Notes: generated by a model not told the origin, from the letters alone. A stretch of 37,254 nucleotides of DNA from an uncultured Sutterella sp. (GCA_900544335.1 UQUS01000017.1:1-37254); one strand, 5' to 3'. Counted from the stretch's first letter, positions 16,639 to 25,450 are shown. Program-made: numbers and translations.

Positions 16639-17595
16639 TTACTTCCAGAAATCGGGCTTAACCGTCATCTGGCAGAAGTTAATCTGCGCTTGGATTAAAT
16701 CGGCCAATTCCTTGGGATTCTTGTAATCCATGTTAAAGCCGGCCTTGTGATGCAATTCAGCGCATTCCTTATCTTGCATCGTCTTTAAGAAGGCATCGGC
16801 ATAAAACTTCACAACCTCAGGCTTGGCGCCCTTCGGCAGTACGATGGCGCGAGCCGAACCGTACCATTCGGGGTAGTAGCCGAGTTCCTTTAACGTCGGA
16901 ACATTCGGAATCGTGGCATCGCGCTTGGTGTCAAAGACGCCGAGAACACGCAACTCGGGCTTGTCGCCGCGAATCATGCTGGCAACGTCCGCAATCTTCG
17001 GGCACGAGAAGTCCACTTCACCCTGACGCAAGGCAAGGAGCTGATCGGCCGTGCCGCCGTACGGGATGGCCTTGTACTTGACCTTGGCCGAATTGGCAAA
17101 AAGTTGCGCGGAAATGTGGTTGGAGGCACGATTACCGTTTGTCGAAGCCTTCAGGCGCGGGTTCTTCTTCATTGCGGCAACGAGGTCATCCAAGGTCTTG
17201 TAGGGGCTGTCGGCCTTGACGACGATGACGCCCGTTTCCGTCACGTGGTTACACACGGGAACGATTTGGTCGACCTTAAATTTTCCTTCGGCGATGTACT
17301 GCGTGAACGTCGGAAGGTTCACAAAGCCGATGGTGCGTCCGTCGGGCTTGGCCTTGATTAAATCCGTCCAGCCGATCTTGCCGTCGCCGCCGGGCATGTT
17401 GTGAATCACGAGGGTCTTACCGACATACTTTTCGGCCATCATAATGAGGGGACGGCAGGTCTTATCGGTACCGGACCCGGCCTTGTAGGCGACAATCACG
17501 GAGACGTCACCGGCGGGTTCCCACGCGTGACTGGCAAACGGAAGGGTCAGCGCAAACGATGCCGCAAGGGCCATTCCTAAAACACGTCTTTTCAT
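16639..17595 (-). CDS. tctC: Tripartite tricarboxylate transporter substrate-binding protein
   Basis: A 318-residue periplasmic receptor of the TctC/Bug family, which captures carboxylates and related solutes for TctAB. It has a Sec signal peptide (MKRRVLGMALAASFALTLPF, likely cleaved after SHA). Mature-region landmarks are VSVIVAYKAGSGTDKTCRP, HNMPGGDGKIGWTDL and AIPYGGTADQLLALRQGEVDF. The frame is open to 17631 but AAGGAG sits six bases before the ATG at 17595, giving a standard signal peptide. It is the last gene of tctB-tctA-tctC. Bug ligands vary widely; this one cannot be named. Confidence 0.92.
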   Translation of the reverse strand: MKRRVLGMALAASFALTLPFASHAWEPAGDVSVIVAYKAGSGTDKTCRPLIMMAEKYVGKTLVIHNMPGGDGKIGWTDLIKAKPDGRTIGFVNLPTFTQYIAEGKFKVDQIVPVCNHVTETGVIVVKADSPYKTLDDLVAAMKKNPRLKASTNGNRASNHISAQLFANSAKVKYKAIPYGGTADQLLALRQGEVDFSCPKIADVASMIRGDKPELRVLGVFDTKRDATIPNVPTLKELGYYPEWYGSARAIVLPKGAKPEVVKFYADAFLKTMQDKECAELHHKAGFNMDYKNPKELADLIQAQINFCQMTVKPDFWK

Positions 17596-17632
17596 AGGTT
17601 TCTCCTTATCAAATATGGATACAGCAATCAAG

Positions 17633-19165
17633 TTATTTAGTTGAGGCTGAGGCCGTATTGCTCTTGGCCCGATGAACCATTCTCTTTTCCAGGCGTCCCA
17701 TCAAAATCGGCGACAAGATGCCGACCACGCACAGAGCAATCAAAATCCAGCACAGCGATGAGGAAAAGAAGATACTCGGGTCGTTATCATTCAGGAGCAG
17801 CGCACGACGCAAACCGCGCTCGCCAATCGGACCCAAAATCAGACCCAAGACCATAGCCGGGGTACTGAAGTCGAATTTACGCATCAGGTAACCCAAAAGA
17901 CCGAACAAAAGCATCAAGCTCACGTCAAAAAGCGAATTGTGAATGGCGTACGAGCCCACAACGCACAAAAGCACAATCGACGGAATCAAGATAGCGTCGG
18001 AAAGACGCGCAATGTGAGCAAACCACTTGGCGCCGCACATACCGACTGCAAGCATCGCAAACTGCACGAAAACAAAGCCGGCAAAGAACGTATAGGTCAT
18101 GCCCGCGTAGGTCGTAAAGAGTTCGGGCCCGGGCTGAAGACCGTGGATGATAAGACCTCCCATCAACACGGCCGTGACAGACTCACCGGGAATGCCGAGC
18201 GTTAAGGTCGGGATGAGTGAGCCGCCCGTGACGGCATTATTGGCGGCTTCGGAGCCGGCTACGCCTTCGATACTGCCCTTACCGAATTCTTCCTTGTGCT
18301 TACTCCAGCGGTGCGCTTCGTTGTATCCCATAAAGCAGGCAATCGTCGCACCGGCACCGGGCAAAATGCCGACAATGTTGCCGATAATCCAGCTTCTCAA
18401 GCACGTGGGTGTAATCCTCCTGATGTCTTCACGCGACAGGCCGAACCGGTCGGTGACTTTCGCGGCCTTTCCGCGTTCGACGATCTTCTTTTCCGCCAGG
18501 ATCAAAACTTGAGACATGGAAAACAAGCCGATCAGAGCACATGTCACGTTAATGCCGCCGAAAAGAGCATCCTGACCGAACATAAAGCGTTCGATGCCTT
18601 CCATCGGATCCATGCCGATTGTGGAAATAAAAAGGCCCAAAAAGCCTGAAATCAGTCCCTTAATCAAGGATTTGGAGGCAACACCTGCAATGACCGTCAG
18701 ACCGAAAAGCGAGAGCCAGAAGTATTCCGGGCTCTTAAACTGCATCGCAAGGGCCGCTAAGGGGGGCGAGAAAAAGTAAAGAGAGAGACACGACAAGAGA
18801 CCGCCCACGAACGAGGCAACGCACGCGACGGTCAAGGCACGAGCCGCATGCCCTTTTAGTGTCAGCTGGTAACCTTCGATTGCCGTTGCCGCCGAGGCGG
18901 GAGTTCCCGGTGTATGAATCAAAATCGCTGAAATCGATCCGCCGAAAATGGCGCCGCAGTAAATACCGCCGAGGACAATTAGGCCCGTTGCCGGATGCAT
19001 CCCGAATGTCACGGGCAGTAAAAGTGCTACGCCCATGGCTGCCGAAAGACCGGGTAAGCATCCGATTGCAATGCCGAACGTCGTTGCCAAAACCATTGCA
19101 ATTAAATTTACGGGAGTGGCCGCATTAATAAAACCGGCACCCATCAAAGATAATGTTTCTAACAT
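17633..19165 (-). CDS. tctA: Tripartite tricarboxylate transporter large permease
   Basis: A 510-residue inner-membrane protein with about 11-12 hydrophobic helices. The conserved TctA segments are visible: GIAIGCLPGLSAAMGVALLLP, the second internal repeat GILPGAGATIACFMGYNEAHR, and GSEAANNAVTGGSLIPTLTLGIPG. It forms the cation-coupled transport channel with TctB and takes ligand from TctC. It starts 18 bases after tctB and ends 37 bases before the tctC ATG. Confidence 0.95.
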   Translation of the reverse strand: MLETLSLMGAGFINAATPVNLIAMVLATTFGIAIGCLPGLSAAMGVALLLPVTFGMHPATGLIVLGGIYCGAIFGGSISAILIHTPGTPASAATAIEGYQLTLKGHAARALTVACVASFVGGLLSCLSLYFFSPPLAALAMQFKSPEYFWLSLFGLTVIAGVASKSLIKGLISGFLGLFISTIGMDPMEGIERFMFGQDALFGGINVTCALIGLFSMSQVLILAEKKIVERGKAAKVTDRFGLSREDIRRITPTCLRSWIIGNIVGILPGAGATIACFMGYNEAHRWSKHKEEFGKGSIEGVAGSEAANNAVTGGSLIPTLTLGIPGESVTAVLMGGLIIHGLQPGPELFTTYAGMTYTFFAGFVFVQFAMLAVGMCGAKWFAHIARLSDAILIPSIVLLCVVGSYAIHNSLFDVSLMLLFGLLGYLMRKFDFSTPAMVLGLILGPIGERGLRRALLLNDNDPSIFFSSSLCWILIALCVVGILSPILMGRLEKRMVHRAKSNTASASTK

Positions 19166-19183
19166 CGCTGTTCTCCTGACCGG

Positions 19184-19633
19184 TTAGAAAAAGAGTTGTC
19201 CGACAGGAAGGGGGACCTTCAAGAACAACGTAAAGACAAGCCAAATGACGACAAGAAGCGAGATGATTACAACGGCAATCCACTTGGCTTTGACTTTTAA
19301 GAGGGCCAAGGCAACAGCCATGTAAAGGATGCTCGCAACGTAGTAGCCGAGCCAGTAAATGAGCGCCACGTAAAGAGCCGCTCCGACCATCACGGTAAAG
19401 AATTGACTTGGAATGAAACCGTCGTACAGGTGCTCTAAATCGTCTTTAAAGAGCTTTTTAACCTTCCAACGCCACAATGCGACAGCAAGATAAATCGTAT
19501 TGAGAATAAAAATCACGGCCAAAAGAAAGCCGGGATACGACTGAGCTTCTTCGGGGAGTTGATGCGTTTGGTAGGCAAAAAAGAAAACGAAGAGATAAAG
19601 AATAGCTACAACAGTTAAATCGGATTTCTTCAT
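19184..19633 (-). CDS. tctB: Tripartite tricarboxylate transporter small permease
   Basis: A 149-residue membrane protein with four hydrophobic segments, the size and topology of TctB. Sequence conservation in this family is low, so the call rests on topology and on its place directly before tctA. It opens the operon. Its upstream region is unusual, with repeated GTACTAG-like elements. Confidence 0.85.
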   Translation of the reverse strand: MKKSDLTVVAILYLFVFFFAYQTHQLPEEAQSYPGFLLAVIFILNTIYLAVALWRWKVKKLFKDDLEHLYDGFIPSQFFTVMVGAALYVALIYWLGYYVASILYMAVALALLKVKAKWIAVVIISLLVVIWLVFTLFLKVPLPVGQLFF

Positions 19634-19666
19634 GGGACCATCTTTCTTTTTTTTACAAGAAATAAA

Positions 19667-19716
19667 AGTACTAGTCGTAAAGCACTAGACTGTACCGACT
19701 AAGTACTATGTACTAG
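19667..19716. promoter_or_regulatory. Cluster of GTACTAG-type repeats upstream of tctB
   Basis: Within 50 bases are AGTACTAG (19667-19674), GCACTAG, and the inverted repeat AGTAC-TAT-GTACT (19702-19714) running into TACTAG. The cluster begins 33 bases upstream of the tctB start codon. It looks like a multi-site operator for an unidentified regulator of the tct operon. Confidence 0.45.
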
Positions 19717-19823
19717 ATGCTAGCATGTAAGAAAGTGTGTCAGTTAAAAGAACCTCGGAAATCCGCAAAACGACGACAAAAAACACACAAGGTTTTACAC
19801 ATCAGGGAAATCCCTAGGTTTGA

Positions 19824-19854
19824 GGGTGCGGGTAAAAAAACGTTACCTGCACCC
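19824..19854. other. Stem-loop downstream of the DSD1-like gene
   Basis: GGGTGCGGGTAA pairs with TTACCTGCACCC (12 pairs, one G-U) around an A-rich loop, 50 bases past the stop codon at 19904. No T run follows on either strand, so it may be a weak or factor-assisted terminator separating this gene from the tct operon. Confidence 0.4.
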
Positions 19855-19903
19855 GGTAGCGGGTTTAAAAAAAGATGGAATAACCTTTTAATCTATAGAA
19901 TTT

Positions 19904-21085
19904 CTACGCAATCTCCCAGCCGCGTACATGGGAAAGAACCGCAACAATTTTGCCCTTTTCGACAAGCAAAAGATGCGCATAGGGAGCTGCCGTCGGGCAC
20001 GCATGATTAGGTAAAACCCTAAGACGCCGTCCGATCGTAAAATCCGTTTGTGCTAAGGATGAGTCTTCGGGAAGCGTGATGATGCCGTGCTCTTGATTCG
20101 TGCCGGTTAAAAGAATCATTCCTTTGTCAAGGGGGCGACCAGCCTCGTCACAGACAAGCCCGTACCCATAGTCTTTCTTTTGACGCTGTGTACCTCGATC
20201 GCGTGACATCGCCAAAAAGCCCGAATCGGTAATGACGCGCCTTTTTTCGGTTTTGCGCCCGATGACGGTGGTTAAAACCGACACGGCAATCTCATCGATG
20301 CGGCAAATCCCGACGTTACTCATAAATAGGTCGAAAAACGCACAGACACCGGCACGGATTTCCGTCACACCCTCCTCGCTTACGGCGCTCATCAAGGTCG
20401 GCGAAGACCCGACCGAGACGATATCGATACGAAATCCGGCGTTTCGCAACGCTTCGACTGCTTTTACAGCACCGGCACGCTCGGCTTCGGCCGCAGTAAC
20501 TAGGGCTTCCTCGGTTTTGCACTCGTAACTATCGCCTGCGTGGGTTAAAACGCCTTTAAGAACGGCTCCGTCTGTCAACGCTTTGGCTGTGTCGACAATG
20601 GCGGGGTCTCCGGGAACCAAACCCGAGCGATGTCCGTCCGTATCAATTTCAAGAAGCACGGGAATCGATGTGTTTTCACTTCGGCAAAAGGCCGAAACCA
20701 ACTTAGCTGCTTCAACGCTATCGAGAATGATTTTGAGGTCGCAGCCGGTCTCCCGGCGAATCGCTGCGACTTCCGAGAGTTTTTGCGGCGCAATGCCGAC
20801 CGCATAGATGATGTCTTTGACGCCGCCCTCAGCAAAGTAGCGCGCTTCGGCTAAGGTCGAAACCGTTGCCGGTCCTTCGGGGCTTGTCATTTGAAGCCGT
20901 GCAATGTCAATCGATTTGTGGGTTTTAAGGTGCGGCCTCCAAGCGACGTGAAGCGCCGCAGCCCGGTCTTTGGCTCGCTCGATGTTATGGGTGAGTTTAG
21001 GTAAATCAATGACGCACGACGGGGTCGGAACACGCGGGTCGGTAAGCGCAAGGCCCACAAGGTTTTCAAGTGTTTCTTTCATCAT
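19904..21085 (-). CDS. DSD1-like PLP enzyme (D-serine dehydratase / D-threonine aldolase family)
   Basis: A 393-residue fold-type III PLP enzyme. The N-terminal alanine-racemase-like barrel opens TPSCVIDLPKLTHNI and holds the PLP lysine in WRPHLKTHKS. The C-terminal domain has the zinc-site signature PNHACPTA (His and Cys ligands), which marks the metal-dependent D-serine dehydratase (DSD1)/D-threonine aldolase group. Members eliminate water from D-serine-type substrates or cleave D-3-hydroxyamino acids. Which one applies here cannot be told. Two adjacent ATGs (21085, 21082) are possible; GGAG lies four or seven bases upstream, favouring the second. It is divergent from a YheO-type regulator with a strong palindrome between, suggesting inducible D-amino-acid catabolism. 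Confidence 0.85.
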   Translation of the reverse strand: MMKETLENLVGLALTDPRVPTPSCVIDLPKLTHNIERAKDRAAALHVAWRPHLKTHKSIDIARLQMTSPEGPATVSTLAEARYFAEGGVKDIIYAVGIAPQKLSEVAAIRRETGCDLKIILDSVEAAKLVSAFCRSENTSIPVLLEIDTDGHRSGLVPGDPAIVDTAKALTDGAVLKGVLTHAGDSYECKTEEALVTAAEAERAGAVKAVEALRNAGFRIDIVSVGSSPTLMSAVSEEGVTEIRAGVCAFFDLFMSNVGICRIDEIAVSVLTTVIGRKTEKRRVITDSGFLAMSRDRGTQRQKKDYGYGLVCDEAGRPLDKGMILLTGTNQEHGIITLPEDSSLAQTDFTIGRRLRVLPNHACPTAAPYAHLLLVEKGKIVAVLSHVRGWEIA

Positions 21086-21105
21086 AAGTCTCCGAACCGG
21101 AAAAG

Positions 21106-21130
21106 TACGTAGAAAAAATTCTACGTAGAA
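21106..21130. promoter_or_regulatory. Inverted-repeat operator between the DSD1-like gene and the YheO-type regulator
   Basis: TACGTAGAA, four A, then TTCTACGTA form a perfect inverted repeat (21106-21127). The right half extends to the 12-base palindrome TTCTACGTAGAA (21119-21130). It is 21 bases upstream of the DSD1-like start codon, so binding would block that transcript. The likely ligand is the divergent YheO/DauR-type regulator. Confidence 0.6.
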
Positions 21131-21260
21131 AGAAGCTTAAGAGCAAATCATTTTCCAGCTGAATTCTAAGACTTAAGATGAATGATTCAGGCACAATGCC
21201 AAATGCCGGTAATTTACATACAATAAACAAATAGAAGTTTTTATACGACAAAGGAGCCGT

Positions 21261-21956
21261 ATGGCCACACGAACGATTCGACCTGAACTTGCGCCCTGGA
21301 TTCGGCTTGCAGATGCCCTGGCTCGGATGCAGGGCCCGTCCACGGAAATCGTACTCCATGACCTTACGAATCTGGCGCATTCGGTGGTGTATGTTGTCAA
21401 CGGGGACATCACCGATCGCAAGGTCGGTCAAGGCGTGCGCCACCTTGTTCCCGAGATGCTTGCCTGTAGCGAAGGGGACTTTATCGGTCCCTGGTGGTTT
21501 CGATATCGCACGAAACTCATTCGGGCAACAACCGAACTTATTCGCGATACGTCCGGCGACATCATCGGCGCTCTTTGTGTGAATGAGGACGTCACTGACC
21601 AAGAGGAGCTTTTTCACTCGCTTCAGAATCGCCTTCCGGGCCTTACGATGACAAATCTGAAAAAAGACGGTGATACGGCAGGTTTAATGAAACCGGAGAC
21701 CGAGGTCGAAAGCAACGACCTTCAGAGTAAGCCTGATTCGGTGCGAAAAACCGTCTTTCGACTTATTTGCGAAACAGTCGCACAAGAAGGCTATGTAAAA
21801 GCCAAAACCAACCGCGATGTCAGACGGCGTCTTGTACGTGAACTTCAAGATCGCGATGTTTTTCTTCTCAAAGGCAGTATCGAAGAACTCGCGCGTCTTC
21901 TGGGCCTATCGAAAGTGACGATTTACAGTGATTTGGATGCACTGCGTCGAGCCTAA
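21261..21956 (+). CDS. YheO/DauR-type transcriptional regulator (PAS-like + HTH)
   Basis: A 231-residue regulator. Residues 1 to about 120 form the YheO-like PAS domain (GPSTEIVLHDLTN, VVYVVNGDITDRKVG, GDIIGALCVNEDVTD). The C-terminus carries the family helix-turn-helix in GSIEELARLLGLSKVTIYSDL. A charged linker separates the two. The best studied relative is DauR, the repressor of D-arginine catabolism in Pseudomonas. AAGGAG lies four bases before the ATG. It begins an apparent operon with the Rid and threonine-synthase-like genes and is divergent from the DSD1-like gene, consistent with local control of D-amino-acid use. Effector unknown. Confidence 0.88.
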   Translation: MATRTIRPELAPWIRLADALARMQGPSTEIVLHDLTNLAHSVVYVVNGDITDRKVGQGVRHLVPEMLACSEGDFIGPWWFRYRTKLIRATTELIRDTSGDIIGALCVNEDVTDQEELFHSLQNRLPGLTMTNLKKDGDTAGLMKPETEVESNDLQSKPDSVRKTVFRLICETVAQEGYVKAKTNRDVRRRLVRELQDRDVFLLKGSIEELARLLGLSKVTIYSDLDALRRA

Positions 21957-21996
21957 CTTTAACAACCCACACAAAGGAATGAAATAAGGAGCATTT

Positions 21997-22374
21997 ATGG
22001 AATTTATTCATCCAGACTTTAAAGGACACAACCCCGGGCACTATTCGGCGGCCGTCAAGGTCGGCACCCTCATGTATGTCTCCGGACAACTCTCGATCAA
22101 TCCGGATACGCGCGAGGTCGCCAAAGGCGATATTCGAGAGCATGCAGCTTTGGCGCTCAATAACCTTGATCGCGTATTGAAAGCGGCAGGCTGCACACGG
22201 GAGCAAGTGGCCTTTTGCCGTGTCTACACACCCTCGAACATCTATTGGGGCGCTATTAACGAAGTCTATTCTGCGTTTTTCGGCTCGCACAAACCGGGAC
22301 GCGTGATTGTCTCGACCTCTCCCCTACACTTTAATTGCTTGGTGGAAATCGAAGCGGTCGTGGAATTAAAGTAA
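21997..22374 (+). CDS. Rid (YjgF/YER057c/UK114) family protein, non-canonical
   Basis: A 125-residue trimeric-fold protein. Family features include MYVSGQLSINPDT, the HAALALNNLDRVLKAAGC helix, and the C-terminal VEIEAVVE. RidA hydrolyses reactive 2-imino acids made by PLP enzymes. The catalytic arginine (Arg105 of E. coli RidA, in EVARLP) aligns here with proline in VSTSPLHF, so this is not a RidA-type deaminase and probably belongs to one of the Rid subgroups without that residue. It starts 40 bases after the regulator and ends 10 bases before the next gene. The neighbouring PLP enzymes make a linked catabolic role likely. Confidence 0.88.
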   Translation: MEFIHPDFKGHNPGHYSAAVKVGTLMYVSGQLSINPDTREVAKGDIREHAALALNNLDRVLKAAGCTREQVAFCRVYTPSNIYWGAINEVYSAFFGSHKPGRVIVSTSPLHFNCLVEIEAVVELK

Positions 22375-22384
22375 GGAGGCAACT

Positions 22385-23482
22385 ATGCTTGAATTTCATT
22401 GCACGCGTTGCGGAAAACGAGTTCCCGTCACAACGCACTCGCCGGTCTGTGAGTGCGGCGGGCTTTTCGAACTCGATCCGGTTAATAAGCCTTTCGACCT
22501 AAAGAAGATCGATCGATCGACCTGGAGTCTGTTTCGGTATCGTGAATTTTTAACCGGCCTCGGTGAAGCCTGGCAATCCGTCACACTCGGCGAAGGGCTT
22601 TCGCCCGTGGTCGAGCTTGAGCCGGGAGTGTTCTTAAAAGTCGACTACATGATGCCGACGCTCTCTTTTAAAGATCGAGGAGCGGCTACGCTCGTGTCTC
22701 ACATGAAAGCAATCGGTGTTACGCAGTGCGTGCAAGATTCAAGCGGCAACGCCGGTCACGCCGTCGCTGCCTACTGCGCTCGCGCCGGCATCGCCTGCGA
22801 AATCTATGTTCCCGAAGGGACAAGCCCGAAAAAGATTGCGATGATTAAGGCCACGGGCGCCGCTTGTCGCGTCATCGAAGGCTCGCGCGACCACTGTGCC
22901 GACGTGTGTCGAGCCCGTGTGCACGATGAAGGGGTCTATTACGCCAACCACGTTGTCAATCCCTTCTTTTACGAAGGCATGAAAACGTACATCTACGAAG
23001 TCTTCGAACAAATGGGACGTATTCCCGAACACATCATCGTTCCGGTCGGAAACGGGACGCTTTATCTCGGTGTGATTAAAGCCTTGGAGCATCTATTAGC
23101 GAGCGGCATTATCGATCACTTCCCGAAGGTCATTGCCTTGCAAAGCGAACATTGCGATCCCCTGTATGAGGCATACAGAGAGAATTCGGACGAGGCGCTT
23201 CCCGTTGCTGTCCGGCCCACGATTGCCGAAGGTATTGCCATCGGCAAACCCTTACGCGCTAAGGAAATTCTCACCTTAGCCCGCAAACACAACGTTGTCT
23301 TTGTCAGGGCGCCGGAAAACCGTCTTCTGGCTTGGCGCGAACGCCTGGCTAAGAAAGGCTTTTACATCGAACATACGACAGCGGCAAACTTTGCTGCGTG
23401 GGAGGCCTATCAGGAGACCTACGGAGCAAGCTCGGACGTTTTAATTACCCTATGCGGTGCGGGAATTAAATCGGACCATTAG
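22385..23482 (+). CDS. Threonine-synthase-like PLP enzyme with N-terminal zinc ribbon
   Basis: A 365-residue fold-type II PLP enzyme. The N-terminus has four cysteines (6, 9, 22, 24) in a C-x2-C...C-x-C zinc-ribbon pattern. The PLP lysine is K96 in LSFKDRGA and the phosphate loop is SSGNAG at 119-124; VPVGNGTLYLG is a further PLP-binding loop. Fold and motifs match archaeal-type threonine synthases, yet homologues in catabolic clusters act as lyases or ammonia-lyases. Its partner genes here (Rid, DSD1-like, YheO-type regulator) argue for amino-acid breakdown rather than threonine synthesis. AAGGAGG seven bases before the ATG overlaps the rid stop. A strong terminator follows at 23505. Confidence 0.8.
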   Translation: MLEFHCTRCGKRVPVTTHSPVCECGGLFELDPVNKPFDLKKIDRSTWSLFRYREFLTGLGEAWQSVTLGEGLSPVVELEPGVFLKVDYMMPTLSFKDRGAATLVSHMKAIGVTQCVQDSSGNAGHAVAAYCARAGIACEIYVPEGTSPKKIAMIKATGAACRVIEGSRDHCADVCRARVHDEGVYYANHVVNPFFYEGMKTYIYEVFEQMGRIPEHIIVPVGNGTLYLGVIKALEHLLASGIIDHFPKVIALQSEHCDPLYEAYRENSDEALPVAVRPTIAEGIAIGKPLRAKEILTLARKHNVVFVRAPENRLLAWRERLAKKGFYIEHTTAANFAAWEAYQETYGASSDVLITLCGAGIKSDH

Positions 23483-23504
23483 CCGAAGAAATGATTCCTG
23501 CCTT

Positions 23505-23542
23505 GCGGATAGTTCAACCTGAAGAACTACCCGCTTTTTTTT
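23505..23542 (+). terminator. Rho-independent terminator after the threonine-synthase-like gene
   Basis: GCGGATAGTTC pairs with GAACTACCCGC (one mismatch, loop of eight), followed by eight T. It separates the catabolic operon from cstA. The next 200 bases up to cstA show no convincing promoter or gene. Confidence 0.9.
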
Positions 23543-23741
23543 CTCTTCTCCTGTCTATCGTCCGATTGTATGAGACAACCTTCGGTGTTTTACCTAGGAA
23601 CTTTATCGCTCGATAACACCTTGTCATTTCCGATACAAACGGTAAAGAGTGCGTGATTAGAATCTCCGAACGCTCTTAGGAAATTGAGCCATTTCAGGCT
23701 TGTAAGGGCGCCTGTAACAATTATTTCGGAGTTTATTTTTT

Positions 23742-25418
23742 ATGACAGGGCTTGAAGTAATGCTCATTGCCATCGTTGTGCTGGCAATCGGCTATTTCGG
23801 ATACGCTAAGTGGCTGGAAAAGACCTGGGGCATTGACCTGAAGCGTCCGACCCCGGCTGTCGAAAAAAACGACGGCAAGGACTTTTCTCCCGCTTCGCGT
23901 TGGACGGTGTTTTCACACCAGTTCACATCCATCACCGGTGCCGGACCCGTGACCGGTCCGATTATTGCAGCGATGTTCGGCTGGTTGCCGGCATTGCTTT
24001 GGATGATGGTCGGCGGTGTGTTTTTCGGCGCTGTACAGGATTTTGCCGCGCTTTATGCGTCCGTGAAAAACGGCGGTAAGTCCATCGGTATGATTATTGA
24101 GGACTACGTCGGTCGTACGGGGCGTCAGTTGTTCTTGCTTTTCTGCTGGCTTTTTACGCTTCTTGTCATTGCGGCTTTCTGCGACATGGTCGCCAACACT
24201 TTCAACGGCTATTCCAAAACCGGCGCAGAACTCATGCCCAATGCGGCGGCGGCCTCGATTTCGATTCTTTATATGTTTGTCGCCGTGGGCTTCGGTCTTT
24301 ATTTGAAGTATCGTAAGCCTTCTGCCGGCAGGCAGTTTGTCGTCGGCGTCATTTTGATGCTCGCGATGCTTGCCGTCGGTATTGCCTTCCCGATTTACGC
24401 CGATGCCCTCACATGGCGCTATGTGGTCTTTGCCTATTTGTTTGCTGCGTCCGTGATGCCGATGTGGCTTTTAAAGACCCCGCGCGATTACCTGTCGATG
24501 TTCCTTTTAATCGGCATGATTGCCTGTGGCGTGCTCGGTGTGTGCATTCAGAACCCGACCCTCAATATGCCGGCCTACGTCGGATTTACCGTTAAGAATC
24601 TGGACCTCTTCCCGATTCTTTTCGTGACGGTAGCTTGCGGTGCGGTTTCGGGCTTCCACTCGCTCGTAAGTTCCGGCACCTCCTCTAAGATGGTCTCGAG
24701 CGAAGGCGATATGCGCCTTGTCGGTTACGGCTCTATGTGCGTTGAAGTCATTCTCGGTGTTGTGTCCCTGATTGTGGTCTGCGCGGCTGCGACCAACGGA
24801 GTCCTTCCGGCAGGAACCCCCTTCCAGACCTTCTCGCACTCGGTTGCTAACTTCCTGACGACAATCTTCGGTGTTCCGACCAACATTGCCGCATGCATCC
24901 TGACGATGTGCGTCTCGGCTTTGGCGCTAACCTCCGTTGACGCTGTCGCTCGCATCGGTCGTATGTCGCTGCAGGAACTCTTTACCCCCTCCAAGGGTCA
25001 GGAAAAGACCGCCGTGCAAAAGCTCTTTACCAATACGGTCTTCTCGACGATTCTGACACTGCTCGGCGGATACGCTCTGTGCATTGCCGGATACATGAGT
25101 GTTTGGCCGCTCTTCGGGTCGGCGAACCAGCTCTTGTCGGCCCTCGTTCTTACAGGTCTGGCTGTGTTCTTAAAGTCCACAGGTCGCAAGGGCTGGATGC
25201 TCTACGGGCCGATGGCCATCATGTTCGTCGTGACGATGACGGCTCTTGTCGAGCAGATTATCCGCATCTTCGGTGCTTGGCAGGCAGGAACGTTTGTCTT
25301 CATGGTGCACGGACTGCAATTTATCGTCGCCGTTGCCCTGATTGTTCTTGCTCTGCTCGTTGTATACCACTGCGTTTTGAAGCTACGTAATGCAGCGCCG
25401 ATTGTGCAGACAAAGTAA
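23742..25418 (+). CDS. cstA: CstA-family carbon starvation / pyruvate-type transporter
   Basis: A 558-residue membrane protein with many hydrophobic helices. Conserved CstA segments are seen: FSHQFTSITGAGPVTGPIIAAMFGWLPALLWM, FGAVQDFAALYASVKNGGKS and SGTSSKMVSSEGD. E. coli relatives CstA and BtsT import pyruvate and have been linked to peptide use. This is the shorter form; E. coli CstA is about 700 residues. It appears monocistronic: a terminator lies upstream and two in tandem follow. CGGAG precedes the ATG with rather long spacing. Confidence 0.92.
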   Translation: MTGLEVMLIAIVVLAIGYFGYAKWLEKTWGIDLKRPTPAVEKNDGKDFSPASRWTVFSHQFTSITGAGPVTGPIIAAMFGWLPALLWMMVGGVFFGAVQDFAALYASVKNGGKSIGMIIEDYVGRTGRQLFLLFCWLFTLLVIAAFCDMVANTFNGYSKTGAELMPNAAAASISILYMFVAVGFGLYLKYRKPSAGRQFVVGVILMLAMLAVGIAFPIYADALTWRYVVFAYLFAASVMPMWLLKTPRDYLSMFLLIGMIACGVLGVCIQNPTLNMPAYVGFTVKNLDLFPILFVTVACGAVSGFHSLVSSGTSSKMVSSEGDMRLVGYGSMCVEVILGVVSLIVVCAAATNGVLPAGTPFQTFSHSVANFLTTIFGVPTNIAACILTMCVSALALTSVDAVARIGRMSLQELFTPSKGQEKTAVQKLFTNTVFSTILTLLGGYALCIAGYMSVWPLFGSANQLLSALVLTGLAVFLKSTGRKGWMLYGPMAIMFVVTMTALVEQIIRIFGAWQAGTFVFMVHGLQFIVAVALIVLALLVVYHCVLKLRNAAPIVQTK

Positions 25419-25450
25419 CTGAACGCCTCAATTAAGATGCGTTTACGATT

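Noticed and set aside
21066..21617. Minus-strand frame of 183 codons opposite the YheO-type regulator
   Set aside because: It runs antisense through the regulator and the operator region; the regulator's PAS and HTH motifs are clear.
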